From an uncultured Arsenicibacter sp. (lineage in GTDB: Bacteria; Bacteroidota; Bacteroidia; Cytophagales; Spirosomataceae): a stretch of DNA of 64,000 nucleotides. The position numbers were made by a program, and so were the translations under genes. Positions 40,535 to 48,607 of the stretch are shown one piece after another. The notes beneath the pieces were generated by a model. That model did not search any database and was not told the origin of the DNA. It was given only the letters and a program-made list of their open reading frames with translations. The DNA lies in contig NZ_CAMFHL010000005.1 in NCBI RefSeq assembly GCF_945952095.1, positions 1 to 64,000 of the forward strand, read 5' to 3'. The first letter of the stretch is position 1. Each line of letters opens with the position of its first letter.

Positions 40535-42167
40535 CTGCCGGATCCTGTTGGCAGGGCTGCTGCTGTGGTCGGTGCAGGTAATCGGCCAGCAAAAGCCCGT
40601 CCGCTGGCAGGAAGCGCCGTTTACGGTCGTTTCGCCAACGGCCAAAACGTTTAAAACTGCCGAAATGGGCCACGTTTTCCGTGGTCAGCGAAACTGTCTG
40701 GTGCGTATTCCGGCCGAACTCACGGGGCTGACCGGTGTGCAGATGCCCAAAACCGGCGACACCCAACCGCTTACGATTCAGGTATCCCAACCGGTTCAGG
40801 TGCTGATCGGTCTGTTCCGCGACTCGACGCGGCAGACGCAACCCGCCACCTTACTGAACCGGCAACCGGTGCTGACCAACGGGGTGACCGTTACGGGCAT
40901 GCCGCGCGTCGATGTGTATGCCCTCCCCTACGGCCGCGGCAGGCAGGTCATTCAGCCAACGGGCGAGCCGTTTCTTGTGCTGGGCGTTATCAAAGGCAAC
41001 CAGACGCTGAGCCCCCGCGACGCCGGGTATCCCGACGGCCGGTTGTGGGAGCCTTATATTGTCGAAGGCTTTTCGGACGAAGAGCCCCTGTTTGAGATCG
41101 TTGGCGGACCCGACACACCGGTCGTCGCCAACGGAATGCCCGGAACCGAAGGTATTCAGGGCGGGTTTGAGGGCGGGGCCTGCATTAAACTCGGCAATAC
41201 CTACCACATGTTCCCGACCGAGCGGGCCGGTGAGCAAGGCATGCCGGCGTATTATGACCGGATCAAAACCCGCATCGGCCACTGGACCAGCACCGACGCC
41301 ATTCACTGGACCCGCCAATCGACCATTTACCAGGCAAGCGGCGTGTATGCCGTTACCGACGACGACAACCCGATCAATGACCGCCGTGGTGCCATCTGGT
41401 CGTATATGCCGGTATTCAACGAAAAAACAAACCGCTGGAATGGCTTCTATCTGGCCTATACCTGCCACAAAACCATTCACCCGAACCACTCGTTCGGCCG
41501 CATCTGGCGGTGTGAGTCGGTGAAGGAGGGCATGGACGGCATCGGTGGCCCCTACCGCGATCTGGGCATTGTGATGGAGCCCGGCCTCGACTCCCAGTTG
41601 TGGGAAGGCCGTCAGGGCGTTGATTCATTTTTCCCGTATAAAGTCGGCGATAAATGGCTGAGTCTCTACGGCGGGGCGTTTCCGTGGGCGAAATGGGCGG
41701 ATTACCCCGACAAGCCGAAACAGGGCTGGCTCATCGGTCTGGCGCAGTCGAACACGCTCGAAGGCCCGTGGGTCCGGATGGATACCACCATCAACCCGGT
41801 CCGGTCGATGCACCCGTGGTTTATCGAAAACCCGCTCATCAGCCGCTTGCCCAACGGCCTGTACATTGCCATGTTCGACGGTGGTCCCGACGACTGGGGG
41901 CTTCATCTGCCCAACATGTTCGGCTATTCGCTGTCACAGGACGGCATCCACTGGACCGAAGCGCATTACTTCCCGATTCATACGAAGGTGAAGAAATGGT
42001 GGGACATCATGCGGACACCGCTCTGCCTGATCCCCGAAGGCAACGACGAGTTCACGGTTGTGTACGCCGCCATCGACAAAAAACAGCGGTACCACCCGAT
42101 GGGCATGGTCCGCGTCAAACTCAACACCCGCATCGCCGACGCGAAGTTGAAGCAACTGAGTAAATAA
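40509..42167 (+). CDS. GH43/GH32-like propeller protein with an N-terminal unnamed domain
   Basis: 552 aa from the ATG at 40509 (MFSVLKPNSCRILLAGLLLWSVQVIGQ signal). Residues about 70-176 form a beta-rich domain (VSQPVQVLIGLF, PRVDVYALPYGRG, FLVLGVIKGNQTLSPRDAGY) that is clearly related to the C-terminal 130 residues of the downstream protein at 42318. The rest is a five-bladed-propeller-like glycosidase: EGGACIKLGNTYHMFPTE, SYMPVFNEKTNRWNGFYLAY, HPWFIENPLISRLPNGLYIAMFDG. Candidate acids are present in these blades, but the family is not certain. It overlaps the GH29 gene by 26 bases, so the two are coupled. Confidence 0.72.
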   Translation: MFSVLKPNSCRILLAGLLLWSVQVIGQQKPVRWQEAPFTVVSPTAKTFKTAEMGHVFRGQRNCLVRIPAELTGLTGVQMPKTGDTQPLTIQVSQPVQVLIGLFRDSTRQTQPATLLNRQPVLTNGVTVTGMPRVDVYALPYGRGRQVIQPTGEPFLVLGVIKGNQTLSPRDAGYPDGRLWEPYIVEGFSDEEPLFEIVGGPDTPVVANGMPGTEGIQGGFEGGACIKLGNTYHMFPTERAGEQGMPAYYDRIKTRIGHWTSTDAIHWTRQSTIYQASGVYAVTDDDNPINDRRGAIWSYMPVFNEKTNRWNGFYLAYTCHKTIHPNHSFGRIWRCESVKEGMDGIGGPYRDLGIVMEPGLDSQLWEGRQGVDSFFPYKVGDKWLSLYGGAFPWAKWADYPDKPKQGWLIGLAQSNTLEGPWVRMDTTINPVRSMHPWFIENPLISRLPNGLYIAMFDGGPDDWGLHLPNMFGYSLSQDGIHWTEAHYFPIHTKVKKWWDIMRTPLCLIPEGNDEFTVVYAAIDKKQRYHPMGMVRVKLNTRIADAKLKQLSK

Positions 42168-42173
42168 TTTATT

Positions 42174-42240
42174 TACCACATAGGCACATAGAGCACATAA
42201 GAGATTAAAAATTCTTTGTTTTCTATGTGGCTATGTGGTA
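42174..42240. repeat. Hairpin repeat family C, copy 5 (inverted)
   Basis: Arms taccacataggcacatag and ctatgtggctatgtggta differ by one mismatch. The loop has attaaaaattctttgttttc, the reverse orientation of copies 1 and 2. It starts 7 bases after the stop of the preceding gene. Confidence 0.9.
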
Positions 42241-42317
42241 TAAGTCCATTTAACATATCAGGAAAACTCTTCGTAAGAATTAGCAACGAGAAGATAGTTT
42301 AATGCGATCTGTAGACT

Positions 42318-45029
42318 ATGCGATATTATAGACACTATAATTTTTTAATATGGCTGGCAGCCATGCTCTTCGGGGCGGCGGCCCTTGCCGAAAACGTGCG
42401 GATTGTGCTGCCGGCTAATCCGCATGCACGGATCCGGTTCGGGGCAGAACGCCTCCGGAAAGCACTCGAACAAACCGGCTACACGGTCAGTACCGGCACG
42501 GGGCCGGCCAACGGCAAAACCATTACCCTGGGGCTGCTTTCTGACAAACCGGTCGCGCAGGCTTTCCCGACCTCCACCCAGACGCCTGGCAAGGAAGGGT
42601 TTGTGGTGCAGCCGACTCCGCAAGGCTTCGTCATCGGCGGGGCCGACCCGTCGGGAACGCTGTACGGCTGTCTGGCCCTGGCCGGTGAAATTACCGCGCG
42701 AAAGGCCTGGCCGACCAACTTGCGGAAGGCCGATCAGCCCGAAATGGTCCTGCGCGGGGCCTGCATCGGCGTCCAGAAAACGACCTATCTGCCGGGACGG
42801 AATGTGTACGAATACCCGTATACTCCCGAAAATTTTCCGTGGTTCTACGACAAGGCCCTCTGGATCCGCTACCTGGATATGCTGGCCGACAACCGGATGA
42901 ATTCGCTGTATCTCTGGAATGGCCACCCCTTTGCGTCGCTGGTGCGGCTCAACGACTATCCCTACGCCGTGGAGGTCGACGATACCACGTTCAAAAAAAA
43001 TGAGGAGATGTTCCGCTTCCTGACCGAAGAGGCCGACAAGCGGGGTATCTGGGTAATTCAGATGTTTTACAACATCATCGTCTCGAAGCCGTTTGCCGAA
43101 AAACACAACCTGAAAACCCAGGATCGCAAACGCCCGATTATTCCGGTCATCGCCGATTATACCCGCAAGTCGATTGCGGCGTTTGTCGAAAAATACCCGA
43201 ATGTGGGCCTGCTGATTGCCCTCGGCGAAGCCATGGAAGGCGATGAGATGGACGTGGAGTGGTTTACTAAAACCATTATTCCGGGCGTAAAAGACGGCTT
43301 GAAAGCGCTCGGCAAAACCGACGAGCCGCCGATTGTACTGCGTGGTCACGACACCAACCCGCAGCTGGTGATGAAAGCCGCCCTGCCGCTCTACAAAAAC
43401 CTGTACACCGAAAACAAATACAACGGCGAGGCCCTGACCACCTACACGCCGCGCGGGCCGTGGGCGGAAATGCACCGCGACCTCAGCCGCCTGGGCTCAA
43501 CCCACATCGACAATGTGCATATTCTGGCCAATCTGGAGCCATTCCGCTACGGGTCGGCCGATTTTATCCAGAAAAGTGTGCAGGCGATGCACGCCATCCA
43601 CGGGGCAAACGGGCTGCACCTCTACCCCGAAGCCTCATACTGGGACTGGCCTTATACGGCCGACAAGGTAATGCCCCGGCAACTGCAAATCGACCGCGAC
43701 TGGGTCTGGTACGAAGCATGGGGCCGCTACGCATGGAACTGCCACCGCAACCGTACCGACGAAGTGGCCTACTGGTCGGCCAGGCTGGACGGGATGTATG
43801 GTACACGGAAACATGGTCAGGATATTCTGGAGGCCTATGAGCAGGCGGGGGAAATTGCGCCCAAGCTGCTGCGCCGCTTCGGCATTACGAACGGCAACCG
43901 GCAGACGCTCACGCTGGGTATGTTTGTGAGTCAGCTCGTAAATCCCTACAAATACCGTGTCTGGTCCGACCTCTATACCTCCGACGGCCCCGAGGGCGAA
44001 ATGCTGATTGAATGGGCCGAAAAAGAATGGAAGAAACAACCGCATACCGGCGAAACCCCGCCGCAGATTGTCGAAGAGGTAGTGCGCCACGGCAAACTGG
44101 CCGTCGAAGCGATTGACCGCGCCACGCCGTTTGTCCGGCAAAATAAAGCCGACTTTGACCGCGTACGCAACGACATGTACTGCTACCAGGCACTGGCCGA
44201 TTTTTATGCCGAAAAGATTAAAGCCGCCACGCTGGTGCTGCGTTACCACTATTCGCAGGATCTTCAGGATCTGGAAAAAGCCGTACCGCATCTGGAGCAA
44301 AGTCTGGTCCATTTCCGGAAGCTGGCCGACCTGACCCGCGATACTTATCTGTATGCCAACAGCATGCAGACGCAGCAACGGCGGGTGCCGATTGGCGGCA
44401 ACGACGGTACCAACAAAACATGGGTGGAATTGCTGCCGCACTATCAGGCGGAGCTGGCGACATTTAAAAAGAACCTGGCAAAACTCAAGGCTTCACCGGC
44501 CACGACTACTAATTCGCTGGCCAGCACTGCTCTGCCTAAAGCTACTGTGACGCTGACCGGCGAGACCTATAGCCTGACCAATAACCAGCTACCGTTTACG
44601 GATAAACCCAATGCTATTCAGGCCGTTAGTCCGGCGCTACAAACGCTGAGCGGGGTTCGTTATGCCATGAAGACCCAGACAGAGACGCCAACGGTTGTGC
44701 GCTTCAGCACGAAACAGCCGGTGCAGCTGCTGGTTGGCTTTTTTAAATCAACCGATAAGACTACTTATTTGCCCGAACCGAATCTGGAGACCGATGCCAG
44801 TGCCAATGATTACGGACAGGCGGAGGTTAAAATCGCCAATGCGCTGGTGGTTGCCGATATACCGCCGGTACAGGTGCATGCCTATGCATTTCCGGCGGGG
44901 GACCATGCGCTGACGCTGGGCAAGGGCGCATGTCTGGTTCTCGGCTTTGTCGACGGTAAATATACCATTACGCCCTTTGACGCCGGTCTGGCTACGCGCA
45001 AGGGAGCCGACTGGTTGTTTGAAGAGTAG
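42318..45029 (+). CDS. Alpha-glucuronidase-like glycosidase with C-terminal unnamed domain
   Basis: 903 aa, signal peptide about 1-24 (MRYYRHYNFLIWLAAMLFGA). Residues about 25-140 match the zincin-like N-domain of GH67/GH20 enzymes (ANPHARIRFGAERLRKALEQTGY, GFVIGGADPSGTLYGCLALA). The barrel follows, with RYLDMLADNRMNSLYLWNGHPFA, LLIALGEAMEGDEMD (acid pair) and YPEASYWDWPYT. Residues 774-903 are a beta-rich domain shared with the preceding protein. Likely role: removal of glucuronic acid or a related acidic sugar from pectin side chains; not proven. Separated from the preceding gene by a family C hairpin. Confidence 0.75.
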   Translation: MRYYRHYNFLIWLAAMLFGAAALAENVRIVLPANPHARIRFGAERLRKALEQTGYTVSTGTGPANGKTITLGLLSDKPVAQAFPTSTQTPGKEGFVVQPTPQGFVIGGADPSGTLYGCLALAGEITARKAWPTNLRKADQPEMVLRGACIGVQKTTYLPGRNVYEYPYTPENFPWFYDKALWIRYLDMLADNRMNSLYLWNGHPFASLVRLNDYPYAVEVDDTTFKKNEEMFRFLTEEADKRGIWVIQMFYNIIVSKPFAEKHNLKTQDRKRPIIPVIADYTRKSIAAFVEKYPNVGLLIALGEAMEGDEMDVEWFTKTIIPGVKDGLKALGKTDEPPIVLRGHDTNPQLVMKAALPLYKNLYTENKYNGEALTTYTPRGPWAEMHRDLSRLGSTHIDNVHILANLEPFRYGSADFIQKSVQAMHAIHGANGLHLYPEASYWDWPYTADKVMPRQLQIDRDWVWYEAWGRYAWNCHRNRTDEVAYWSARLDGMYGTRKHGQDILEAYEQAGEIAPKLLRRFGITNGNRQTLTLGMFVSQLVNPYKYRVWSDLYTSDGPEGEMLIEWAEKEWKKQPHTGETPPQIVEEVVRHGKLAVEAIDRATPFVRQNKADFDRVRNDMYCYQALADFYAEKIKAATLVLRYHYSQDLQDLEKAVPHLEQSLVHFRKLADLTRDTYLYANSMQTQQRRVPIGGNDGTNKTWVELLPHYQAELATFKKNLAKLKASPATTTNSLASTALPKATVTLTGETYSLTNNQLPFTDKPNAIQAVSPALQTLSGVRYAMKTQTETPTVVRFSTKQPVQLLVGFFKSTDKTTYLPEPNLETDASANDYGQAEVKIANALVVADIPPVQVHAYAFPAGDHALTLGKGACLVLGFVDGKYTITPFDAGLATRKGADWLFEE

Positions 45030-45040
45030 ATGTTAACATT

Positions 45041-45102
45041 TCGGGTCAACTTCCAGGAAGTTCTGAACCGCCAGGCGGCCCTGTTCCTGGAAGTTGACCC
45101 GA
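45041..45102. repeat. Composite palindrome with two inner hairpins
   Basis: Perfect 19-base outer arms (tcgggtcaacttccaggaa and its complement, 45041-45059 and 45084-45102) enclose a 24-base core with two mini-hairpins, GTTC-T-GAAC and CCGCC-A-GGCGG. The same core, inverted, is at 63242-63265 between different arms. It lies between convergent genes (stops at 45029 and 45124), so it may also serve as a two-way terminator. Confidence 0.9.
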
Positions 45103-45123
45103 TTATTCCCGGTTTGCTACCAA

Positions 45124-47235
45124 TCAATACCCGCCGAAATACTTGCGTGCGCCCCACTCGGCGGCGGCAAGACCAAGGACCATAAAGAACAGCCACCGCC
45201 AGTTGATGAGTTCATCCAGTTCTTCGGTGCTTGTCAGACGGGCCGGACTCTTCTTCGATACAATGTCTTTTACCATGTTCTGTACCGATGCCGAGTTATA
45301 GAACCGGCCACCGGTTTGCTGGGCGAGTTGCCGCAACATGGCATGATCAGCCGTGGTATTCATGGCTTCGAGCTGCAGGTCGCGCACAATAAACTGCCCC
45401 GACGACAGCTCGGCTTTGTTGTTGATCGTTACGCTTGCCTTATAGCGGTAAGCTCCCTGCGGTAACCGGCTGATTTCAAACCGGCTGTTGTCCTGGGTCG
45501 GCGTGTAGGTGTAATCGCGCGTGATGCCGCCTTCGTCGGTGATTTCCAGCGTTACCAGCTTGTCGTACAGCCGCTCGTAAATGTCGTTGTACAACTCGGT
45601 TTCAAACACCACTTTTTCGCCGACATAAAACTCATTCCGGATCGGATATACCCGCAGTTTCCGGCGGTCTTCCTTCACCGAAATCAGCTGAATGACTTTT
45701 TGCAGCAGCTCGTCGACGACCTCTTGTTTTTCGGTTAGCGCGTATTCTTCCAGCCGCCACTGCCAGATGCCCTCACCGGCCAATACGGCGGCCTTGCGGG
45801 TACCCGTTACGTTAAGCGCCAGCAACGGCTTGTTGGTTGCCACGGTGCCGACCTGTTGCCACAAGACCACTTCCGTGCCCGGCAACAGCTTGTATTCGCC
45901 GTAGGGAGCGGTCATCGGCGGGAATTTGCCCAGGATGTCCAGCCGCTCCGGATCAATGTTGATTTGCTTAAAGGTCGAATTCAGCCGCGCCGTCACCTTG
46001 TCGCCCTGCCCCGCCTGTGCATTAATCTGCATCACCGGATTGGAGGTGTTGAACGGCCCGACGGCCGACTGATTACCCAGTACGAACAGCACCGGCGTCG
46101 TATTCTGGGCCAGCAACCGTTGCATGACGGCCGTTCCGGCACCGGCATTATCCGGAATCTGGTGCAGAATGATCAGATCGTATGTTTTTTCGACACTCAA
46201 CGGACCGTCGGCGCTCGTCAGAATCCGGACATCCAGTTCGTAATTCTGGTTTTTCTCGATGATCGCCCGCAACGCTTTCACGTCCGGATGCGGGGTTGCC
46301 GCCAGCAGCAATACTTTTTCACGGCCGTCGATCACATCCAGATACACATCCTGACGGTTGTTTTTAAGGCTGAATTCGCCCGCCTGCGGAATGATTTCGA
46401 CAGTATAATGCTGCACCCCTTTCTGGGTGGCTGTCGTTTTAAAGGATACCTGACTAAAGGTTTCGTTCTGCGCAAAACTAACCGGCTGGCGACCCAGCTC
46501 ACGGCCACCCTGTTTCAGCACTACCGTTGCCGACCGTCCCTGAAAACCGAAGCTGGTAATTTCGGCCTGAATCGGAAACTCATTGCCCAGATACGCAATC
46601 CGGTTGGCAATGATTCCTTTGAGTTGAATGTCTTTTTTGGGAATTGTATCGCCCAAGCCCACCGCATGAACGGCGAACGGATACTGCCCGAAGGTAGGCG
46701 ATAAGCCCTGATTGAAAATACCGTCGGTGACCAGCACCACATCGGTTAAATGGCGGCCTTCGTAGTCAGAACGAATGTCGGACAGCAGGCCGGAAAGATT
46801 GGTTGTCCGTTGCGTGAAGGGAATCTGGGTCAGGTCGGCATCGGTAATGGTATCGCCGAACGTCCGGACCGCCACATCCAGCCCCTCGTCGGCCAGCTCC
46901 TGCCGCAGTTGCTGAAGATTGGTCAGGGCCTTATTGAGGGCGGGCCTGCCCGCCGCCGCCACCGACTCGGAATTGTCGACGGCTAACACCACCTTTGGCT
47001 TTTCGGTCAGCGACCGGACATTCCGTACCAGCGGGTTGAGGAACAGAAAGCACAGCAGGCTTACGACCAGAAACCGCAGGGCAGTCAGGGCATAGCGCAC
47101 GCGGTTATCCCACTGACTGACGCTTCCGGCAGATGCCTGGTTGGGAAAGGGCTGATACATGGCCGCGGCATAGATCGCACCTACAGCAAGGCAGGCCAGT
47201 ATCCACCACGGTGACGTTTGAAAGATGATGTTCAT
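45124..47235 (-). CDS. Membrane protein with von Willebrand A-like domain
   Basis: 703 aa. Two N-terminal hydrophobic helices (about 8-28 and 48-68), then a VWA-type domain with VVLAVDNSESVAAAG (MIDAS-like D-x-S-x-S) and VVLVTDGIFNQG, a large periplasmic region with beta-sandwich character, and a C-terminal helix (WRWLFFMVLGLAAAEWGARKYF). This is the BatA/BatB-like or CoxE-neighbour type of protein common in Bacteroidota. No partner AAA ATPase (moxR) is next to it here. Not related to the sugar locus. Confidence 0.75.
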   Translation of the reverse strand: MNIIFQTSPWWILACLAVGAIYAAAMYQPFPNQASAGSVSQWDNRVRYALTALRFLVVSLLCFLFLNPLVRNVRSLTEKPKVVLAVDNSESVAAAGRPALNKALTNLQQLRQELADEGLDVAVRTFGDTITDADLTQIPFTQRTTNLSGLLSDIRSDYEGRHLTDVVLVTDGIFNQGLSPTFGQYPFAVHAVGLGDTIPKKDIQLKGIIANRIAYLGNEFPIQAEITSFGFQGRSATVVLKQGGRELGRQPVSFAQNETFSQVSFKTTATQKGVQHYTVEIIPQAGEFSLKNNRQDVYLDVIDGREKVLLLAATPHPDVKALRAIIEKNQNYELDVRILTSADGPLSVEKTYDLIILHQIPDNAGAGTAVMQRLLAQNTTPVLFVLGNQSAVGPFNTSNPVMQINAQAGQGDKVTARLNSTFKQINIDPERLDILGKFPPMTAPYGEYKLLPGTEVVLWQQVGTVATNKPLLALNVTGTRKAAVLAGEGIWQWRLEEYALTEKQEVVDELLQKVIQLISVKEDRRKLRVYPIRNEFYVGEKVVFETELYNDIYERLYDKLVTLEITDEGGITRDYTYTPTQDNSRFEISRLPQGAYRYKASVTINNKAELSSGQFIVRDLQLEAMNTTADHAMLRQLAQQTGGRFYNSASVQNMVKDIVSKKSPARLTSTEELDELINWRWLFFMVLGLAAAEWGARKYFGGY

Positions 47236-47240
47236 AAAAG

Positions 47241-47366
47241 GTTGTATTGGCTTGGGAGCGTGAGGCGGAGGGCACAGAGCGTAGGGCGTAGGGCTTAGTG
47301 CGGGGAGTCAGCAGACCCAACACCCTGCACTAAGCCCTATGCTCCATACCCCATGCTCCCTGCCCT
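47241..47366. repeat. GCGTAGG-type inverted repeat (family E)
   Basis: Core arms tagggcttagtgc (47289-47301) and gcactaagcccta (47327-47339) lie inside longer imperfect arms built from iterated gcgtagg/gagcgtg units. Similar in style to family B but with a different unit. Between fabG and the VWA gene. Confidence 0.75.
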
Positions 47367-47372
47367 CTGCCA

Positions 47373-48119
47373 TTAAGTAAGCATTCCGCCATCGACCTGC
47401 AATACCTGTCCGGTAATGTACCGCGACAAGTCTGAGGCGAGGAAAACGCAGGCATCAGCCACCTCTTCGGGTTGCCCGCCGCGTTTCATCGGAATCGACT
47501 GTTTCCATTCCTCAACGGCTTTCTCGTTGATTTCGCCGGTCATTTCGGTTTCGATAAAGCCCGGTGCAATGGCATTTGAGCGAATGTTCCGCGAACCCAG
47601 TTCCAGCGCCACCGACTTGGTAAAGCCGATGATACCTGCTTTGGAAGCGGCATAGTTCGCCTGTCCGGCGTTTCCGCGCAGACCGACTACCGATGTCAGG
47701 TTAATGATTGACCCCGACTTCGCTTTCATCATCGGTTTGATGGCGGCTTTAGTCAGGTTAAATACCGACTTCAGATTAACGTTAATAACGGTATCCCATT
47801 GTTCTTCCGACATCCGCATTAACAATCCGTCGCGCGTAATACCCGCATTGTTGACCACAACATCAACCTTGCCAAAGTCAGCAACCACCTGCGAAATGAG
47901 GTCTTCGGCGGCTGTATAGTCCGACGCATCGGACCGATAGCCTTTCACCCGGCCACCAAACGCACTCAGTTCAGCTTCGAGGGCCTGTCCTTTTTCTACA
48001 CTCGACAGGTAAGTAAATGCCACATCTGCTCCTTCCTGAGCATACCGTGTGGCGATGGCCCGGCCGATTCCCCGTGAGGCTCCGGTAATTAACGCAACTT
48101 TTCCTTTCAGTAAATCCAT
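47373..48119 (-). CDS. fabG: 3-oxoacyl-ACP reductase
   Basis: 248 aa from the ATG at 48119 (MDLLKGKVALITGASRGIGRA). The NADPH-binding TGASRGIG motif, NNAG at about 90, and the catalytic Ser-Tyr-Lys set (LTSVVGLRGNAGQANYAASKAG, with YxxxK) are intact. It reduces 3-oxoacyl-ACP in fatty-acid synthesis. Cytoplasmic, normal length. It is not in a fab operon here; a family E repeat lies downstream. A small dyad (catcacag...ctgtgatg near 48168-48190) lies in its upstream region. Confidence 0.95.
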   Translation of the reverse strand: MDLLKGKVALITGASRGIGRAIATRYAQEGADVAFTYLSSVEKGQALEAELSAFGGRVKGYRSDASDYTAAEDLISQVVADFGKVDVVVNNAGITRDGLLMRMSEEQWDTVINVNLKSVFNLTKAAIKPMMKAKSGSIINLTSVVGLRGNAGQANYAASKAGIIGFTKSVALELGSRNIRSNAIAPGFIETEMTGEINEKAVEEWKQSIPMKRGGQPEEVADACVFLASDLSRYITGQVLQVDGGMLT

Positions 48120-48238
48120 CTTGTTGTACCACAGAACAGCATTCTGTGTTATTAACCACATAACTCATCACAGTCTAGCGTTCTGTGATGCATAGAAGGC
48201 CAAAAATAGCGGATTAACGGGGATTGGACAAACGGCTT

Positions 48239-48282
48239 AAAAAGAGAAAGGTAGGCTATCGAGTAACCTACCTTCTCTTTTT
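48239..48282. terminator. Hairpin terminator after the small membrane protein
   Basis: A 17-base arm of type aaaaagagaaaggtagg pairs with cctaccttctcttttt (one bulged base) around an 11-base loop, and ends in a T-run on either strand. It follows the - strand gene at 48296. Confidence 0.8.
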
Positions 48283-48295
48283 GTAAATAACATGA

Positions 48296-48493
48296 TCAAA
48301 TCCGGCCAAATACTTTTTTACCGATCAGGGTAATTAACCCGATAAACCAGGCAGCACTCAGGATCAGTCCGGCGACCATCAGCATACGGCTGATGTTTTT
48401 TGTCTCTTCGCCGCCGTTTACGAACATAGCCACACCTGTCAAGCCGATAATGGTAGCCAGTATCCAGATGATAAAAATAAGTTTAGGTTTCAT
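48296..48493 (-). CDS. Small two-helix membrane protein
   Basis: 65 aa from the ATG at 48493 (MKPKLIFIIWILATIIGLTG). Two hydrophobic helices (about 4-24 and 37-58) joined by a short polar loop (NGGEETKNISR). I do not recognise the family. The GTG at 48544 would add 17 residues with no clear sense. A strong terminator follows it. Confidence 0.7.
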   Translation of the reverse strand: MKPKLIFIIWILATIIGLTGVAMFVNGGEETKNISRMLMVAGLILSAAWFIGLITLIGKKVFGRI

Positions 48494-48607
48494 GTAGCAC
48501 CTTTGTTTAATGGTATAGAAACTCAGCGTTAAAAAAGGACGCACGCCTCAAAATACTACATGAATATATGTAAAAAATAAAAACACACGAACATTACAGC
48601 CTTGATA

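Noticed and set aside
45041..45102. tRNA or tRNA-like gene
   Set aside because: The fold has two inner hairpins, but there is no T-loop motif, anticodon loop or CCA-type end, and the 19-base perfect outer stem is too long.
45124..47235. MoxR/Bat operon
   Set aside because: Only one VWA protein is present; neither a MoxR ATPase nor BatB/BatD/BatE neighbours are seen.
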